42,327 bases of DNA, taken from Sulfolobales archaeon (GTDB lineage: Archaea; Thermoproteota; Thermoprotei_A; Sulfolobales; AG1). This document shows positions 23,946 through 32,099 of the stretch, in pieces. Made by a program: the position numbers and the translations under genes. Below the pieces are notes generated by a model, which searched no databases, had not been told where the DNA came from, and saw only the letters and a program-made list of their open reading frames with translations. Where the stretch lies: contig JAVZPJ010000010.1 in the NCBI GenBank assembly GCA_038881635.1, forward strand, positions 1 to 42,327. The letters are read 5' to 3'. Each line of letters starts with the position of its first letter. The stretch's first letter is position 1.

Positions 23946-25351
23946 AAATCTCTACACAATCTAGTAGAGAGATTATCGCTGGAATTACCACGTTTCTTAC
24001 AATGGCTTACATTATATTTGTAAACCCCTTGATCATAGGAGAAGGATTTGAACTCGCGTTAAAAAACGCGCTTGGAGTTGAAAATCTCTCTCCAGATCAG
24101 ATCGCTCTAGTTAACAGCATTAAGATCGGGATCGCAACCGCAACAATTATAGCAGCTTCATTTGGTTCAATTCTCATGGCTCTCTACGCAAGACTTCCCT
24201 TTGCAATGGCTCCTGGAATGGGTGAGAATAGCTTTATAGGGTTCTCTGTAATTCCTGCATTCACATTGATTCTAGCTAGATCAGGGTTTTCCGGAGATAC
24301 AGCCGCTCTAACAGCCTTATACGCTGCTATATTCGCTGTATTCATGGATGGAATAATATTTCTATTCGCCGCATGGTCTGGTATCAGAGAGAGAGTTCTT
24401 AGATCTATCTCTCCCAACCTAGCTTACGGCATTAGCGCTGGCATAGGGCTTTTCATAACATTCATAGGACTCTCCCTCGCAGGATTTGTTCAACCGGGTG
24501 TGGGAACTCCTGTTAGCTTTAATGTTAAAGCTTTTACAGACCCTCGATCTCTAATAGCTTTTCTAGGTCTTATAATAGCTTCTATTCTATATATAAAGAG
24601 ATTCTCTCCAGCATTTCTTCTCACCATATCTATCCTAACTATCATAGGTGTGATAATAGGAGTTGTACAGATCCCTGAGAAGATCTTTGAACTCCCCAGT
24701 TTTACAACATCTATAGTTCCAGTGTTTCCAACAGCTTTCAAAGCATATGTAGAGCTTATACTTCTCGCATTCCCGATAACATTCTCGCTATTTCTAGTAG
24801 AATTCTTCGATGGTATAGGAACTATAGTTGGTCTAGCTACCAAGGCAGGACTCATCGATGAGAGAGGTAGACCTGTTAACATTGATAGAGCTCTCTACAC
24901 AGATGCAACAGCAACCGTTGTAGGAGCTCTAGCTGGGACAACTACTACAGTGATCTATGTAGAGTCTGCATCAGGTATAGAAGCTGGGGGGAGGACAGGT
25001 CTTACATCTCTTGTTACAGGAGTTCTATTCCTCCTATTCCTCCCAATAGCACCGCTAGCGGTATCAATACCGGGATTTGCAACAGCACCTGTTCTGATTC
25101 TCGTAGGACTTATGTTTCTCAATGTGTTGAGAAAAATAGATCTAGAGGATCTCACAGAAGCCATACCAAGCTTCATAGCAGTGGTGGCAATACCTCTCAC
25201 ATATAGCATTGCCACAGGTATAGGACTCGCATTCATAACATACACGCTATTGAAGATTCTCTCGGGAAGATTTAGAGATATAAAACCTGCAACCATGGTA
25301 ATAACACTGGTATTCATACTATACTTCATGATGCTACCAATGATCCACTGA
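23912..25351 (+). CDS. NCS2/AzgA-type purine (adenine/guanine/hypoxanthine) permease
   Basis: A 479-residue nucleobase:cation symporter of the AzgA branch. The family opening EIIAGITTFLTMAYIIFVNP (about 19-38) is nearly canonical. It is followed by LPFAMAPGMGENSFIGFSVI, SAGIGLFITFIGLSLAG, the conserved EFFDGIGTIVGLATKAGLID and TDATATVVGALAGTTTTVIYVESASGIEAGGRTG, which includes the NCS2 signature region. About 12-14 membrane segments are evident. It would import purine bases for salvage, which fits with an IMPDH-like gene about 10 kb upstream, but no regulatory link is visible. TTG at 23912 is the first possible start because it follows a TAA in frame. Confidence 0.93.
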   Translation: MVRRSRILTPIEISTQSSREIIAGITTFLTMAYIIFVNPLIIGEGFELALKNALGVENLSPDQIALVNSIKIGIATATIIAASFGSILMALYARLPFAMAPGMGENSFIGFSVIPAFTLILARSGFSGDTAALTALYAAIFAVFMDGIIFLFAAWSGIRERVLRSISPNLAYGISAGIGLFITFIGLSLAGFVQPGVGTPVSFNVKAFTDPRSLIAFLGLIIASILYIKRFSPAFLLTISILTIIGVIIGVVQIPEKIFELPSFTTSIVPVFPTAFKAYVELILLAFPITFSLFLVEFFDGIGTIVGLATKAGLIDERGRPVNIDRALYTDATATVVGALAGTTTTVIYVESASGIEAGGRTGLTSLVTGVLFLLFLPIAPLAVSIPGFATAPVLILVGLMFLNVLRKIDLEDLTEAIPSFIAVVAIPLTYSIATGIGLAFITYTLLKILSGRFRDIKPATMVITLVFILYFMMLPMIH

Positions 25352-25398
25352 AACCTCTCAGAGAAAGAACATAAGATTCTCATGTGAGACCGAGAATT

Positions 25399-26379
25399 CT
25401 AATCACATAATTCAATAGCTTTTTTAAGCATCAAAGCATTTTCCTCAGGGATTGAATCATATGTGAAATTTCCTCCACCAATCTCCATTCCAGCCGCGTA
25501 CTTGAGCTTCGACTCATCTCTTAGAAGACCGTAGATCTCTATATGCATGTGGTAGAACTCATACTCTCCCTTCAGAGGTGCCTGATGTAGAACCATTATA
25601 TATGGACTGCTCTTACTCTTAAAAAGTCTTTTAAAACCACAGAGAGTTCTTTTGAGAACTAGCGCGAGTTCTCTGATCTCTTCATCATCGAGATCTGTTA
25701 GAAGTCCTACATGTCTTCTAGGATATATATGTGCTTCGAAAGGCCAGTGGCTGTAGAAAGGCATGAAAACAATATATCTTCTGCTCTCCATAAGCACTCT
25801 GATTCCTTCTCTACTCTCCACATCTATTATATCGCAGAAAAGACATCTTCCTCTATCTCTCCAATAATCTCTCGAGCTCTCTAGCTCTCTCTCGATTCTA
25901 GAAGGTGTGAAGGGCATGAGATATATCTGGCTGTGAGGGTGGTCTAGAGAGACTCCTATCTCTCTCCCTTTATTTCTGAACCAGAGGAAGTATTTCGCAT
26001 ACTCTCTCTTCATATCTTCTCTCATTTTCTCAGCTACTACCTTGATTATCTTCTCAACATGTTCTAAAGGTAGATCGCTTAGATCATCAAGATCATGTAT
26101 TGGAGTTTCTACAACAACATAGCATTTCCCCACAGCTCTCCCTCTTCTATAGAAGTAATGAGAATCAGGTTCTGGAGATTCTTCAGATAGCATTGGATAT
26201 CTGTTCTCAAGTATGAGAACATCCCATCCAAATCCTGTCTCAGGAGATCCAGGGCAGAAAGGACAGAAGTTCTGAGGCTGCCAAGGTCTCGTTTTTCTAC
26301 CTGATGAGATCATAATCCACTCTCTAAGGATCGGATCCCATCTAAGTTCTCTGAGAGCATTATTCTCTCGATATCTCAT
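25399..26379 (-). CDS. galT: Galactose-1-phosphate uridylyltransferase
   Basis: A 326-residue GalT, which exchanges galactose-1-phosphate and glucose-1-phosphate on UDP in the Leloir pathway. It shows LRWDPILREWIMISSGRKTR at the N-terminus, the zinc-type CPFCPG pair (Cys39, Cys42), ENRYPML, FRNKGREIGVSLDHPHSQIY with the covalent UMP-accepting His149, and the second histidine-triad-like domain (PRRHVGLLTDLDDEE ... YEFYHMHIEIYGL). A TTG at 26409 would add ten residues and overlap galK by 50 bases. I prefer ATG 26379, nine bases after GAGGTG on the minus strand, which leaves an overlap of 20 bases with the galK end at 26360. Second gene of a galK-galT operon. Confidence 0.95.
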   Translation of the reverse strand: MRYRENNALRELRWDPILREWIMISSGRKTRPWQPQNFCPFCPGSPETGFGWDVLILENRYPMLSEESPEPDSHYFYRRGRAVGKCYVVVETPIHDLDDLSDLPLEHVEKIIKVVAEKMREDMKREYAKYFLWFRNKGREIGVSLDHPHSQIYLMPFTPSRIERELESSRDYWRDRGRCLFCDIIDVESREGIRVLMESRRYIVFMPFYSHWPFEAHIYPRRHVGLLTDLDDEEIRELALVLKRTLCGFKRLFKSKSSPYIMVLHQAPLKGEYEFYHMHIEIYGLLRDESKLKYAAGMEIGGGNFTYDSIPEENALMLKKAIELCD

Positions 26380-27661
26380 GTCTCGAAACACCTCTATCAA
26401 TCTCCACAATCCATCCTCTCACGGCAAGTCTATCCTCGAGAACTCCTCTCAGAATCTTCTCAGAAGTTCTTCTGTCTCTAGCGAGAGCTATCACAACACC
26501 TCCTAAACCCGCTCCAGATAGCTTAGCTCCTAAAGCTCCATAGCTTATAGCTCTAAATACTATCTCATCCAATGCTGGAAGACTAACCTCGTATAGTCTG
26601 CTTAGAAGAGAGTGCTGGTATGTCATTATAGCTCCTATCATGCTAAGATCATCATTTTCTATTCGAGGTTTTTCTCCTAGGAATATCTCTAGATCTCTTA
26701 TTATATAATCTAGATCTCTAGAGCTTATCTTCTCTCCTCTTAAGATTCTCACAGCATCTAATGTAGATCTATGAGCTTTGAGAGTGTATAGTATCCTACT
26801 TGAGTAAGGATGAGGTAGAGATTGGAGATATGGTTCTAGAACTTCTTCTCTTAAACCCTCCCAGTAGACACTATTATAACCTCCTTGAATCATTGATCTC
26901 AGATCTTGAGGAATAATACTTCTAAGCATTTCAAGACCTTTATCAATCTCAGCCTGTCTTCTCGGATGTATATCAGATGTAGAATGTCTTATACCGCTAT
27001 CGAAAACCACGAAGAAACCCTTCCCAAGATCAATCTTCGAAACCTTGTACGGTGGTCTGGTATCTATAATAGAAACACCTCCGAATGCAGCAGCATATTG
27101 ATCAAGTCTTCCACAAGGTATCCCCAGAACATCATGTTCTGCTACGTATGCTAGCTCAGCGATTCTCCCAGGATCTAGGTTAAATCTATGAAGCTCACTA
27201 ATAGAATATATGATTGAAACAAGAAGAGTACCACTACTCCCAAGACCTGCTCCCATAGGGATTTCACTATAGATCCAGATATTGAAAGGCTTCAGATCGT
27301 ATCCTTCAATGATTAAGGTTTTAACAGCAGCTCTCACATAAGATCCAAACCATCTGCTTTTATCAATACTCATACCATCAAGATCAAATGAATCTACATA
27401 TCTCTCCCCAGAATCTCTAAGATTCTCTGAAACAGCTGTAACATGATTAGAATAGAGATTCCTTCCAGCAGCTACGTAGGTTCTAAGATTTATCCCCACA
27501 GCAATTACGGGAAGACCTTTGTAATCCTGATGAGTATTGAGAAAATCTATTCTCCCAGGAGCAGATACTATGATCTCGGGATCAGATGTGTAGAACTCTC
27601 TATACCCTCTAAAAACTCTTCTGATAAACTGGATCTCCTTACCCCCGCTTCTCTCGCTCAT
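26360..27661 (-). CDS. galK: Galactokinase (GHMP kinase family)
   Basis: A 433-residue GHMP kinase, which phosphorylates galactose at C1. The N-terminal motif APGRIDFLNTHQDYKG (about 34-49) corresponds to the galactokinase signature GRVNLIGEHTDY. The phosphate-binding loop is IPMGAGLGSSGTLLVS (about 134-149). CGRLDQYAAAFGG contains the likely catalytic aspartate, and the C-terminal GHMP motif is GAKLSGAGLGGVVIAL. The ATG at 27661 has a clear ribosome-binding site, GGTGGAG. Overlap with galT implies one transcript. The intergenic region with the divergent small gene holds the palindromic ACTTATAAG, which can serve as TATA element on both strands. Confidence 0.93.
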   Translation of the reverse strand: MSERSGGKEIQFIRRVFRGYREFYTSDPEIIVSAPGRIDFLNTHQDYKGLPVIAVGINLRTYVAAGRNLYSNHVTAVSENLRDSGERYVDSFDLDGMSIDKSRWFGSYVRAAVKTLIIEGYDLKPFNIWIYSEIPMGAGLGSSGTLLVSIIYSISELHRFNLDPGRIAELAYVAEHDVLGIPCGRLDQYAAAFGGVSIIDTRPPYKVSKIDLGKGFFVVFDSGIRHSTSDIHPRRQAEIDKGLEMLRSIIPQDLRSMIQGGYNSVYWEGLREEVLEPYLQSLPHPYSSRILYTLKAHRSTLDAVRILRGEKISSRDLDYIIRDLEIFLGEKPRIENDDLSMIGAIMTYQHSLLSRLYEVSLPALDEIVFRAISYGALGAKLSGAGLGGVVIALARDRRTSEKILRGVLEDRLAVRGWIVEIDRGVSRHEISRE

Positions 27662-27712
27662 TCTCCACCGAATTAGTATTAAACTGGAGAGTTATATTGG
27701 AGATAAAGTGCT

Positions 27713-27723
27713 ACTTATAAGCG
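27713..27723. promoter_or_regulatory. Shared TATA region of divergent galK and small gene
   Basis: A near-palindromic TACTTATAAGC lies between the two divergent starts (27661 minus, 27746 plus). Read on the plus strand it predicts transcription at about the ATG of the small gene (leaderless); read on the minus strand it predicts a leader of about 30 bases for galK. Confidence 0.4.
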
Positions 27724-27745
27724 TTATAGGTATAATTAGATTCTG

Positions 27746-28090
27746 ATGGAGTGCTTCAGAATATCATTTGAAATTATATTCTCAACTCCTGAAGCGTTCT
27801 CAGGTTTTCTAGAAGATCTCTCGAGATCTCTAGAAGAAGGATCTTTTCATAGGATTGTGAAAACCCTCTCGACATTCATATATGGTGATGATGATACACT
27901 TGTTAAGATAGCCTTCTCAGAAGAAAGTGGTTTTAGAAGTGCTCAGACTGTTATAGGTTTAGGCGAGATCATGCTTAAAGCCTCAGGATCTATAATCTGT
28001 CTCAAGCCTAGCAAGTGTGCTGAGATATACGAGATCGTGAGTGAGAATGCTAAGAATAGAAGAATTAGAATAAGACTCATCCCAGGATAA
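27746..28090 (+). CDS. Hypothetical protein, 114 aa, faintly Pcc1-like
   Basis: A small soluble protein with an alternating pattern beta (CFRISFEIIF), helix (AFSGFLEDLSRSLEEG), beta (IVKTLSTFIYG, TLVKIAFSEES), long helix (FRSAQTVIGLGEIMLKASGS), beta and helix. The pattern of two strands followed by a 20-residue helix is reminiscent of the KEOPS subunit Pcc1, but conserved residues are too few to name it. It diverges from galK and converges on the S9 peptidase gene, stopping 11 bases before that gene's stop. Codon use is like its neighbours, so it is likely a true gene. Confidence 0.7.
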   Translation: MECFRISFEIIFSTPEAFSGFLEDLSRSLEEGSFHRIVKTLSTFIYGDDDTLVKIAFSEESGFRSAQTVIGLGEIMLKASGSIICLKPSKCAEIYEIVSENAKNRRIRIRLIPG

Positions 28091-28101
28091 AAAACTACAT
28101 T

Positions 28102-29859
28102 CTATCTCTCAGCACATCTCTGTAGGAATAATAATGCTGGAAGAAGGATCTTGATAGCATCATCTATGGTACTGATCACATGACCCATATCAGGAGCTAT
28201 ATGAATTTCGAAGCTTTTTCCATGCTCCATGAGCTTGCTAACAAGTCTTATAATAGGTTTGAGAGGTGTTCTAGTATCATTCTGAGGCTGCACTATGCAT
28301 AAAGGCTTTCTAAGATTCTCAGCCTTGTGTATTGGAGATCTCTCTTTCATAAGATCTCTTCTCCCATCGAATAAAACCTCAATGAATTTTCTGAAGAGTG
28401 CGTCACTTAACTCATACATCTCCTCCCAATCAGCTACCGCAGCTCCTGCAACACCGCATTCAAAGAGATCTGGTTTGCTAAACATGGTCCATAGAGTCAT
28501 GTAGCCTCCATAGCTATAGCCCATCACGAAGAGTTTTTCTCCAATACCTTTCTCGAGAGCATATCTTGCTGAAGCTTCTATATCCATCAGATCTCCTCCT
28601 CCAGGATCTCCGATATCTAGTCTTCTAAACCACTCGCCATAGCCTGTTGAACCTCTGAAATTAGGTGCTATAACATTGAATCCTGATGCTACTAAAGATG
28701 CTATGAGAATACTCCAGCTGTCAGCAACTTCAGACCAGGGACCTCCATGTATGTACACTACTGCAGCCTTCTTATTCTCATACTCTCTGCTTCTTATTAT
28801 GAAAACTGGTATCCTAAGCTTATCTAGTGATTCTATGTATGTGAATTCTATGCTTTCCAAGCTGTTTTCAATATCTTCGGGAAGTCTGGATCCTATGATC
28901 TCTTTATGCACTCCGTTCTCTGAAGCTATTATTCTAGGAGGTTTGAATATATTAGTGTATGTATAATAGATCTTATTCTCGTATATATCAGCATTAACAA
29001 TCATACCAGCTGGAGTTTGTATCTCTCTACCATCTAGAAATAATCTAGATCTACCTTCTCTCTTACCTATAACCAGAAATCCTTCTCTAAACTCTCTGTA
29101 GAATAGATTCTCTACAGGCTTATACCTCTCATAATCATCATATTTGAACTTCATCTCTCTAAATTCCTCTGTATGAGGATCTAGTGTTGCCAGGATTCTT
29201 CTATCAGGATCTAGAGCATCTGTCTGAAACACTATTCTCCCATCGCTAAGTATCATAGGAATTGTATTGCTACTACCCTCTCTAGGTGTATAGATCTTCA
29301 TCTCACCTGTTGAGATATTATAAATAAAGATCTCAGAGGATCTAGGATTACCTCTTAGATTTCCGCTTCCAACAACAAGATCATCACTAGCATCAGTAGC
29401 GAAAACAATATTTGCAAGTTCTACCAGCTTCTCCACAGAATCTCTTCTAATCATGTAGAGAGCTATGCTCTTCTCAGTAGCACCTGTGAATATTATCATG
29501 CTACTCTTATTCACTATACTGAAGATCCTCATAGGTTCTATATCATCTATAATTATCTCCTCATCCCTAGAAAGATCTATGTAACCCAGCTTCTGAAGCT
29601 CTCTACCTCTAGCAATATCTCTTGTAAAAACAACTCTATCCCTAGACTCGGAAACCTCTGTAGTCCATAGAATAGTCTTCTGACTAAGCCTTCTCCTACC
29701 ACTGCTATCGAGAACCCATATAGAGTTGAACCCGCCTTCATTGGTCTGATACACTATTCTACCTCTCAGATCTACTCCTAGCAGAACATATGGATGAGCT
29801 GATACAAAGGCTTCTATCACACGAGAGATCTTAGAAAGCTTGCCGCTCATTTTCAACAC
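28102..29859 (-). CDS. S9 family peptidase (acylaminoacyl-peptidase/prolyl oligopeptidase type)
   Basis: A 585-residue two-domain serine peptidase. The N-terminal ~320 residues are beta-propeller-like (repeated short segments such as GRIVYQTNEGG, DRVVFTRDIARG, GRIVFQTDAL). The C-terminal alpha/beta-hydrolase carries HGGPWSEV (oxyanion region), the nucleophile Ser449 in FVMGYSYGGYMTLW, Asp528 in PQNDTRTPL and His560 in DMGHVI, the expected catalytic triad. Members remove N-acylated amino acids or cut short peptides in the cytosol. No signal peptide is present. The GTG at 29859, TTG at 29856 and ATG at 29850 are all possible starts. A minus-strand oligo-T (six A on the plus strand at 28089-28094) follows the stop. 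Confidence 0.93.
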   Translation of the reverse strand: MLKMSGKLSKISRVIEAFVSAHPYVLLGVDLRGRIVYQTNEGGFNSIWVLDSSGRRRLSQKTILWTTEVSESRDRVVFTRDIARGRELQKLGYIDLSRDEEIIIDDIEPMRIFSIVNKSSMIIFTGATEKSIALYMIRRDSVEKLVELANIVFATDASDDLVVGSGNLRGNPRSSEIFIYNISTGEMKIYTPREGSSNTIPMILSDGRIVFQTDALDPDRRILATLDPHTEEFREMKFKYDDYERYKPVENLFYREFREGFLVIGKREGRSRLFLDGREIQTPAGMIVNADIYENKIYYTYTNIFKPPRIIASENGVHKEIIGSRLPEDIENSLESIEFTYIESLDKLRIPVFIIRSREYENKKAAVVYIHGGPWSEVADSWSILIASLVASGFNVIAPNFRGSTGYGEWFRRLDIGDPGGGDLMDIEASARYALEKGIGEKLFVMGYSYGGYMTLWTMFSKPDLFECGVAGAAVADWEEMYELSDALFRKFIEVLFDGRRDLMKERSPIHKAENLRKPLCIVQPQNDTRTPLKPIIRLVSKLMEHGKSFEIHIAPDMGHVISTIDDAIKILLPALLFLQRCAER

Positions 29860-29930
29860 ATTTTATTTTAATTCACGAGTTTTTAAGAAATCAATGCTCC
29901 AAAGAGATATAGCTATTCGAAATCTAAGAT

Positions 29931-29956
29931 CTAATTCTAATGAATTATAGAATTAG
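29931..29956. repeat. 9-bp inverted repeat
   Basis: CTAATTCTA at 29931-29939 is a perfect reverse complement of TAGAATTAG at 29948-29956, with an eight-base spacer. It lies about 75 bases upstream of the S9 peptidase start and could be an operator or a remnant; it is A/T-rich and may be chance. Confidence 0.5.
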
Positions 29957-30378
29957 AATAGAGACTCTCGAATACTGGTTTCAAATCTAAGCAGTTGCAT
30001 GGTTTTTCATGGTGTTTGTAGTTCTCATACTTTTTGCATCGGAGATCCAGGATCTTCGTATTATTATGTTCCAGAATTCTCAAGAGATCTATTTCAGGTT
30101 AAGATATAGCTTTCTCTGATAAAACAGCCGTAGGTAGATCCTCTGCAATAGAGCTGGGCAGAATATATTCTAAGACCATGCTCATAGTAATAGCATTAAC
30201 AGGTAGTGTGAGCAGTCTTATCTACGAGTTCTCGAGAGCGGGAGGGTTCAAGAGAATCATCATATCATCTCACCTAGAGAATGATAATCATGCTTCAGCT
30301 ATTTCAGCGAAGTGATTGTCCGTGTAGCTTATTCGAGTTTGCTCAGGTGTTTTCGATTATCTTGGGTATTATCAGCAC

Positions 30379-30490
30379 GGGCTTCCCCTCAGCACCTGCT
30401 CACCATTCGCAGGGTCGTCGAAAAGCTATATCAGCAGGCACCACTGAGCCCGCCTCGATGATGGTGTGATAGCCTTCGGAGGCGGGATAC
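30379..30490 (+). ncRNA. Candidate structured RNA (GC-rich patch with nested stems)
   Basis: CTCAG (30388-30392) pairs with CTGAG (30444-30448), and inside it CCTGCT (30395-30400) pairs with AGCAGG (30433-30438). An adjacent hairpin joins CCCGCCTC (30449-30456) to GAGGCGGG (30479-30486) over 22 bases that include GATGATGG, and ACA follows two bases after that stem. GC-rich islands in AT-rich hyperthermophile genomes often mark RNA genes. I see no match to tRNA, SRP RNA or RNase P RNA; an H/ACA-like guide is a loose possibility. The strand is a guess, and decayed protein-coding DNA is an alternative. Confidence 0.3.
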
Positions 30491-30603
30491 ATCTTCTAAG
30501 AACCTATAGCAGTTAAAACAGCTTGAAAACCTCTACAGAAGACACGGTCTATGGCTAGGTGTTTTGTTATATGCTTTCTATGTTTCATAGTATTTGAGGA
30601 GCT

Positions 30604-31284
30604 TTGATAGAGTCTCTATTAGTAGTAGCCGTAGGACTAGTCCAGGGGCTTAACATATTTTCTATATCTATTCTCATCTTTCTCATATCACTTCTCTTAA
30701 ACCTAGGATTTTCAGGGAGGAGATTCTTATATCTCTCATCTCTCTATCTGGTCACGTATTTCTCATCATCTCTTGTTCTCCTCTTTCTATTTGTAAGATT
30801 CTTCTCATTCCTCTCTTCGGAGGCTCTTAGAATTATCACGGTCGCCATGTCTCTTCTAATGATCCTCTTAGGAGTTTTAATTCTCCTCTATATCCTAGAA
30901 CCTGAGAATAGATTCCTTAGAATCTTCACGGTAAATCCTCTTCAGAAGCATGCTAAGAGTGTCACGGTTTTCGGACCTCTAATAATCCCACCACTTCTAG
31001 GGATCATCTCAGGCTTAAGTTCTCTGGTGTGTCCTTGCACAGCTCCTCTAATACCTGTAGCAGCATCATACATAGCTTCGAACAAGATCCATGAATCTTT
31101 TCATGATATGATTCTATACGCGATCTCGGTAGCATCTCCATCAACTCTTATCGTGATCCTAGTAAGTCTTCAGAAGATCCAGAGAATCGTGACTGACCTC
31201 ATAAGACTTAACATGCTTAGAATTCGGATAGTAACATCACTACTCATTATAATCATAGGATTCATATTACTATTCCTAGCATGA
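30604..31284 (+). CDS. CcdA/DsbD-like membrane protein lacking the first Pro-Cys
   Basis: A 226-residue protein with about six membrane helices, starting at TTG. The fourth hydrophobic segment (GIISGLSSLVCPCTAPLIPV, about 130-149) matches the second-half motif of the cytochrome c biogenesis/thiol-disulphide transporter family (CcdA/DsbD transmembrane domain). The first-helix region reads VQGLNIFSISILIFLISLLL, where relatives have 'G.NPCA...FLIS' with the other redox cysteine. The first Cys is therefore missing, although two cysteines (C-P-C) sit in the second motif. A redox-transporter role is doubtful or altered. The last ten codons lie within a perfect 127-bp tandem duplication, so the stop codon has an exact copy downstream. 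Confidence 0.75.
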   Translation: MIESLLVVAVGLVQGLNIFSISILIFLISLLLNLGFSGRRFLYLSSLYLVTYFSSSLVLLFLFVRFFSFLSSEALRIITVAMSLLMILLGVLILLYILEPENRFLRIFTVNPLQKHAKSVTVFGPLIIPPLLGIISGLSSLVCPCTAPLIPVAASYIASNKIHESFHDMILYAISVASPSTLIVILVSLQKIQRIVTDLIRLNMLRIRIVTSLLIIIIGFILLFLA

Positions 31285-31508
31285 GATCCTAAAAAGATCT
31301 ATTCTAGCATCAGAGACATGGGAAAGATATGATTGAAATCTCGAAAACTAAGGCAGTGGAATCAAGCTCATAAACTCTCGAATAGGATTCATATTACTAT
31401 TCCTAGCATGAGATCCTAAAAAGATCTATTCTAGCATCAGAGACATGGGAAAGATATGATTGAAATCTCGAAAACTAAGGCAGTGGAATCAAGCTCATAA
31501 ACTCTCGA
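31255..31508. repeat. Perfect tandem duplication, 2 x 127 bp
   Basis: Bases 31255-31381 and 31382-31508 are identical over 127 bases and directly abut. The left copy contains the last ten codons and stop of the CcdA-like gene; the right copy repeats that coding end as a non-functional fragment. The flanks show no insertion sequence and only a one- or two-base junction similarity. It is either a very recent duplication or an assembly artefact. Confidence 0.97.
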
Positions 31509-31538
31509 GAAGATCTTTCGAGAAGCAAGAATCTAAGT

Positions 31539-31928
31539 CTACAGCTCTTGTCCTGTCTGCACATCTACAACGTAAACTTCCTTGAATCCTACCCTGGCAA
31601 GAGATTCTTTAATTCTTGTAGAGATAGACTTCCATAGAGTATGATTTATAAATTTACAGAAAAGGCATCCAGGATCAGAACCTGAGAAATCTACGAATAC
31701 AATAATCTTCTCATAATCTCTGGAGATTCTAAAACTTCTTACAACACCGCTTGATATAAGGTCGATATCAAATCCTGGAACATCAATACTTCTCAAGATG
31801 TATTCTACAACCTTGAATATTCTATCACTCCTAATCTTATCATCATGTGTCATATTCTCTATATTGTATATATAGTTATAATCGGTAATAAAACCAAGCT
31901 TCTTAAGACTCTGAGTATAACATCTCAT
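31539..31928 (-). CDS. DUF59/MIP18-like iron-sulphur assembly domain protein (divergent)
   Basis: A 129-residue protein. The core from about residue 36 (IFKVVEYILRSIDVPGFDID, LISSGVVRSFRISRDYEKII, VFVDFSGSDPGCLFCKFINH, ARVGFKEVYVVDVQTG) follows the MIP18/SufT (FeS_assembly_P) order: helix, 'dIvslGlV' turn, strand, strand with 'PGC', helix, final strand. The conserved cysteine is present in DPGCLFC, with a second Cys three residues later. This domain is linked to iron-sulphur cluster maturation. The match is by pattern only. It lies on the opposite strand to the CcdA-like gene, with the tandem duplication between them, and is not obviously part of an operon. Confidence 0.6.
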   Translation of the reverse strand: MRCYTQSLKKLGFITDYNYIYNIENMTHDDKIRSDRIFKVVEYILRSIDVPGFDIDLISSGVVRSFRISRDYEKIIVFVDFSGSDPGCLFCKFINHTLWKSISTRIKESLARVGFKEVYVVDVQTGQEL

Positions 31929-32050
31929 GTAGAGTTTCTATCGAGGGTGTCTCGCTTAAACTCGCAGTTTGTTTACCACTAGTTGGGCGAGGTTTTGTAT
32001 GAGAGGTGATTATGGTGGAAGTCTTTTTGAGAAAGAATCGATCTTTCTAT

Positions 32051-32061
32051 CCTATAAATAT
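32051..32061 (+). promoter_or_regulatory. TATA box upstream of mobB
   Basis: CTATAAATATC at 32051-32061 lies about 40-50 bases before the GTG start of mobB and predicts transcription near 32083, giving a leader of about 17 bases that contains GGGGGTG. Confidence 0.5.
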
Positions 32062-32099
32062 CTCGGAGATAAGCATTAGCATAGAATGCTATAGGGGGT

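Larger units (their letters stand above)
29860..30603. other. 744-bp region without a supported gene
   Basis: No complete gene is recognisable. One open stretch at about 30102-30315 on the plus strand (GRSSAIELGRIYSKTMLIVI and then LTGSVSSLIYEFSRAGGFKR) looks protein-like but has no recognised homologue and no good start except an internal ATG, so it may be a remnant. A 9-bp inverted repeat (29931-29939 with 29948-29956) lies upstream. The patch 30379-30490 is much richer in G+C than its surroundings and contains nested inverted repeats. Confidence 0.5.

Noticed and set aside
26380-26409. galT start at TTG 26409
   Set aside because: It lies 50 bases inside galK and has no ribosome-binding site of its own, whereas ATG 26379 has GAGGTG at nine bases.
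30281-30469. 62-codon plus-strand frame in the 29860-30603 gap
   Set aside because: No family resemblance, unlike neighbour codon usage, and it runs through the GC-rich inverted repeats, which are a better explanation of the sequence.
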